In this document: positions 61,301-64,000 of the stretch, one piece after another
Position numbering within the stretch: position 1 is the stretch's first letter
Layout of the letters: the number at the start of each line of letters is the position of its first letter
Source of the DNA: Colletotrichum lupini
Taxonomy: Eukaryota; Ascomycota; Sordariomycetes; Glomerellales; Glomerellaceae
Assembly (NCBI RefSeq): GCF_023278565.1
Contig: NC_064672.1
Location: 1,178,001 to 1,242,000 of the forward strand
Direction: 5' to 3'
Length of the DNA stretch: 64,000 nucleotides
Program-made: the position numbers and the translations under genes
Notes under the pieces: model-generated
The model's input: only the letters and a program-made list of their open reading frames with translations
Told to the model about the DNA's origin: nothing
Database searches by the model: none

Positions 61301-62689
61301 ATTAAGTCTAGGCTAGACTTTAGTATGCCCTAAGCTATAGCGAACTTATATAGCTAGTTAAAAGTTATTTTAACGTCGCTCGATTCTTTATTAAGCTAGA
61401 TAATTATAGTAAACGTAGCGGTATATATATTACTTATTATTTTAACTTACTAACTACGCTCTTATAAGAGATTAGGCTATGAGTACTTAACTAGCGAGGC
61501 TATAATATAAGTATAGGTATATTATAAGACTAAAGCTTGTAAAGTCCTTTATAAGGGCTCTGCTTTTTAAAAAGTTCTTTTATAATAAGATCCGTATACC
61601 GGTCGCTAAGTTATTAGCGTCCTATCGCCGGCCGTATCCCGAATCTATTATAATTGCTCCCCCCTTACGTAACTTTAGTCCCCAAAGTTATTACGTAATA
61701 TCTTCTTTTAATGCTAATAATAAAGCTATTAACGTCGTTATTCGTAATAGATTCCGTAAGGCGTTAATAATGTCCTTTCTTACTTAGGAACAAGGCATTG
61801 CTCCTATCTCCTTATTTAACGGATACCTTATTATTATTATTTAGTAATAGCGCGCCGACTAGTTACTAAGTTAGTAATATATATTTATAGTAAAGTATTC
61901 TAACCGTTATAATATATAAGAGCCCGCCTAACCTCGCGGTTATTATTATTACTAGGCTATCGATTATAGTAAAAGATTTTTCGTCCGTTACTAGTTACGT
62001 ATTTACTTTTTCTTCCCTCTTTCTATTTGGCGACCGTTTTACGAATTCTTTCCTATATAACTATACTTTTCTTTTTACGATATTCTAATTCCGTATCGTT
62101 TCTTAATTACGACTCTCTTGCTATACTATTACTAAGTATCTGCCGAAATATTTACTATTTTGCGTATCTAGGACATACTTAATATAGAGTATAATCCTAA
62201 GAAAGGCTTCCGCGGTCTCCGCGGTAGTACTCTTTATATACGCTACTTAGCTAGTTTATATCGTAATATTAACGAGCTTATTTATATCGCTAGCGCTTAC
62301 GTTACTAAGTATATTATTTATTAGATTAATAAGAAGAAGTATTTTGCTATAAGTCGTTAAGTCCTCGCTAATCCGTTACTAAAATATTAGTTAACGATAT
62401 TTTTTAGGTTCCCGAGGAGCTATATAGCGCTGCTTAGTTTATTTAGAATACCCTTATAAAGTTTTACGATACCGAGGAGTAGGGTAGTTTTAACTTTTAT
62501 AAGCGCGGCCGCGTTCTCTATACTTTTAGTTATATTATTAGTACGTAAGAGAAAGTAGCTACTTATATTACTAACTCGTTAGCGGGTAGTAAGGCGAAAA
62601 AGGTCTATTTTAAATAGGCTACTCTCTAAGAGCTCGCTACTAACTACGAGTATCTAAACTTATTAATCTCGATTATAGTAAGTCGTCGG
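52321..62689. other. RIP-degraded repeat DNA, no domain identified with confidence
   Basis: Ten kilobases with strong CpA/TpG depletion. The + strand at about 55,280-55,700 reads as Gln/Lys/Arg/Asn-rich coding-like sequence with TAA/TAG stops, which would suit the C-terminal part of a gag protein, but no zinc knuckle or protease could be confirmed. A run of G with two A interruptions lies at 56,342-56,365. Coding-like stretches also occur on the + strand near 60,050-60,400 and 61,560-62,500. No LTR pair was seen. Confidence 0.65.
56342..56365 (+). repeat. G-rich tract (G8 A G7 AA G5)
   Basis: Three G runs separated by one or two A. It could be a polypurine tract of an LTR retrotransposon or a G-quadruplex-forming site. 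Long G runs resist RIP because they lack TpG except at the edge, so they stand out in this block. Confidence 0.7.
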
Positions 62690-63774
62690 CGATCGTTTAG
62701 CGAATTTTCTTTTTATTAACTTAGATTTCTCTTCTTAAGCTAGTATCTTTAATATTAATAATAAGACTAAGATTGTCTCTTACTTTAGTCGCTTCTAACC
62801 GGCTTATTTTTATAACGATAGCCGTGCGACCGCTTTATAAAGTAACCTCGACGCTCTAGCTTAGTATTATAAAGAGACTCCTAAGGGCGTTATTATTACG
62901 CGTATTTAAGAGTTTTTTATTTTTCTTACTTTTTATAAACGCGTTATTAAGTTCTTAATAAATAAGGTACTTACTTATACCGTTACTATATATAGCGCTG
63001 CCCCTATTTCCCGCAGTCCTAAGACTCGGACTCTTATTAAGAAGCGTGCTCTTATTATTAACTATGTTCTTAATAATAACGACGAGCGAGACGACTTTAG
63101 GTTTAAGTTTAATAAGTCTTAGCGCGAGGATACTAAATTTAAGGAGCTTAGTAATAACTTAGAGAATTCTCTTTTTTAGCGTCGTAATAAGCGCCGCTAT
63201 TTTAATATTAATAACTCGCTAACCCCTACTCGCAACGCTCTTTTTAATATAAATAAGGGTGCCCTAGCCCTTAGTTATATTATTTTAAATCTTAATAAGG
63301 CTAGTATTACGCTCCTCCCGCTCTAAGTAAAGGCTTTGCGACGGCTTAACGAGGCTATTACTTATATTAAGGTTAAAGCCGCGGGTTATAATAAGTAGTT
63401 CGACGTTACTAAGTTCCTTACGAATATTAATATTACTAAGGTCCCTTAGCTTAATTAGGACTACGAGAGCGTTGCCTTAGATAACGTCCCCCGTCCCCGA
63501 CTCGTTATTAACGATAATAGCGTTATGGCCCCTACTTTACCTCTTACTCCGCTTTTTATTATAGCTCCCGTTATGCCTTTTATTATAGCTCTTATTATAC
63601 CTCTTATTATAGCTCCCGTTATGCCTCTTATTATAGCCTCTAACGGCGACTAAGCGGCGAACGCTCTACGAACCGTTATTATTAATATATATAATACTCT
63701 GCGCAATTTTAACCGCCTCTCTCTTACTTATTATAATATTAATAAAGTTAACGGCCTTACTCCGAGTAGTTAAC
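62690..63774 (+). pseudogene. RIP-degraded long reading frame with 24-bp Pro-rich repeats
   Basis: A single + strand frame of about 360 codons has only about a dozen stops, all TAA or TAG. Its third codon positions are mostly T, C or G (AAG, GAG, CGC, GCT are common), which supports real coding ancestry. It is basic in the middle (RRNKRRYF, TLIKKRAL), then carries a 24-bp tandem repeat coding for an LIIAPVMP-like unit that was probably Pro/Thr-rich, and ends at about 63,774 with TAA. No family recognised; a gag-like ORF or a captured gene are both possible. Upstream of about 62,690 the frame breaks up. Confidence 0.45.
63556..63639 (+). repeat. 24-bp tandem repeat, about 3.5 copies
   Basis: The unit TTATTATAGCTCCCGTTATG plus four bases repeats in frame inside the degraded ORF at 62,690-63,774; the second copy has extra C-to-T changes. 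Confidence 0.9.
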
Positions 63775-64000
63775 TAAATACGCATACGAAGCCTCCCCGC
63801 TTTTTACTTACTAAGCGGACTATTATTACCGATTATTAAGCTTTAAAAATATACGCTAGAGCTACTACTATTACTATTAATATTACGTAGGTTACTCCCC
63901 CTACGTAGCTAGATCTTAGCAATCTCTTAATAACGTATTACCGAGGGTTATAATACTATATCTTTTTCTTAAGGATTGCGCTAGGCTAGATAAAAAGGGT
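63775..64000. other. RIP-degraded DNA to the window edge
   Basis: I see nothing identifiable here. Confidence 0.6.

Noticed and set aside
1..64000. CRISPR arrays, rRNA genes or telomeric repeats
   Set aside because: No regularly spaced repeats, no rRNA-like conserved blocks and no TTAGGG arrays were seen; the CCCTAAAC pair near 44,703 is only two units.

Overview
This window looks like a piece of a filamentous ascomycete (Pezizomycotina) chromosome, most likely from a plant-associated species. About 57 of the 64 kb is AT-rich DNA in which CpA and TpG are almost absent, TpA is in excess and CpG is kept. That is the footprint of repeat-induced point mutation (RIP), a fungal defence that mutates duplicated DNA. 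Inside these blocks nearly every reading frame is broken, almost always by TAA or TAG (from CAA/CAG) and almost never by TGA, and ATG codons are scarce.

Layout. 1-38,700 is RIP-degraded repeat DNA. It holds a Copia LTR retrotransposon with both LTRs (4,892-9,402), which has lost its integrase and reverse transcriptase; two unidentified degraded reading frames (18,620-19,350 and 26,461-27,640, both +); a 519-bp TA-flanked element capped by a G run and a C run (19,353-19,871); a RIP-mutated LINE ORF1 fragment (25,590-26,430, +); a pair of LTR-like repeats in inverted orientation (30,305-30,826 and 35,793-36,311); and the reverse transcriptase-RNase H half of a second Copia (36,330-38,190, +). 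45,061-64,000 is a second RIP block. It starts with a nearly complete, heavily mutated Tad-clade LINE (45,061 to about 50,230, +) and ends with another long degraded frame (62,690-63,774, +).

Between them, 38,716-45,060 is an island of normal base composition. It carries the one apparently intact gene, on the - strand (39,032-40,936, three exons, 586 codons): a secreted NPP1/NLP-family (necrosis- and ethylene-inducing-like) protein. It has a strongly altered heptapeptide, a Ser/Thr/Pro linker and a large extra C-terminal domain that I cannot name. Upstream of it lies a LINE that has largely escaped RIP (41,956 to about 44,200, -): ORF1 is nearly whole, ORF2 is cut after the first endonuclease motifs, and the A-rich tail is kept. 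The RIP-mutated fragment at 25.6-26.4 kb belongs to the same LINE family.

Taken together this is a 'two-speed' arrangement: a candidate effector or toxin gene isolated in a 6-kb gene island between RIP-silenced transposon blocks. The most interesting item is the two-domain NLP protein and its setting. All family assignments are from reading translated sequence by eye; no database search was run.
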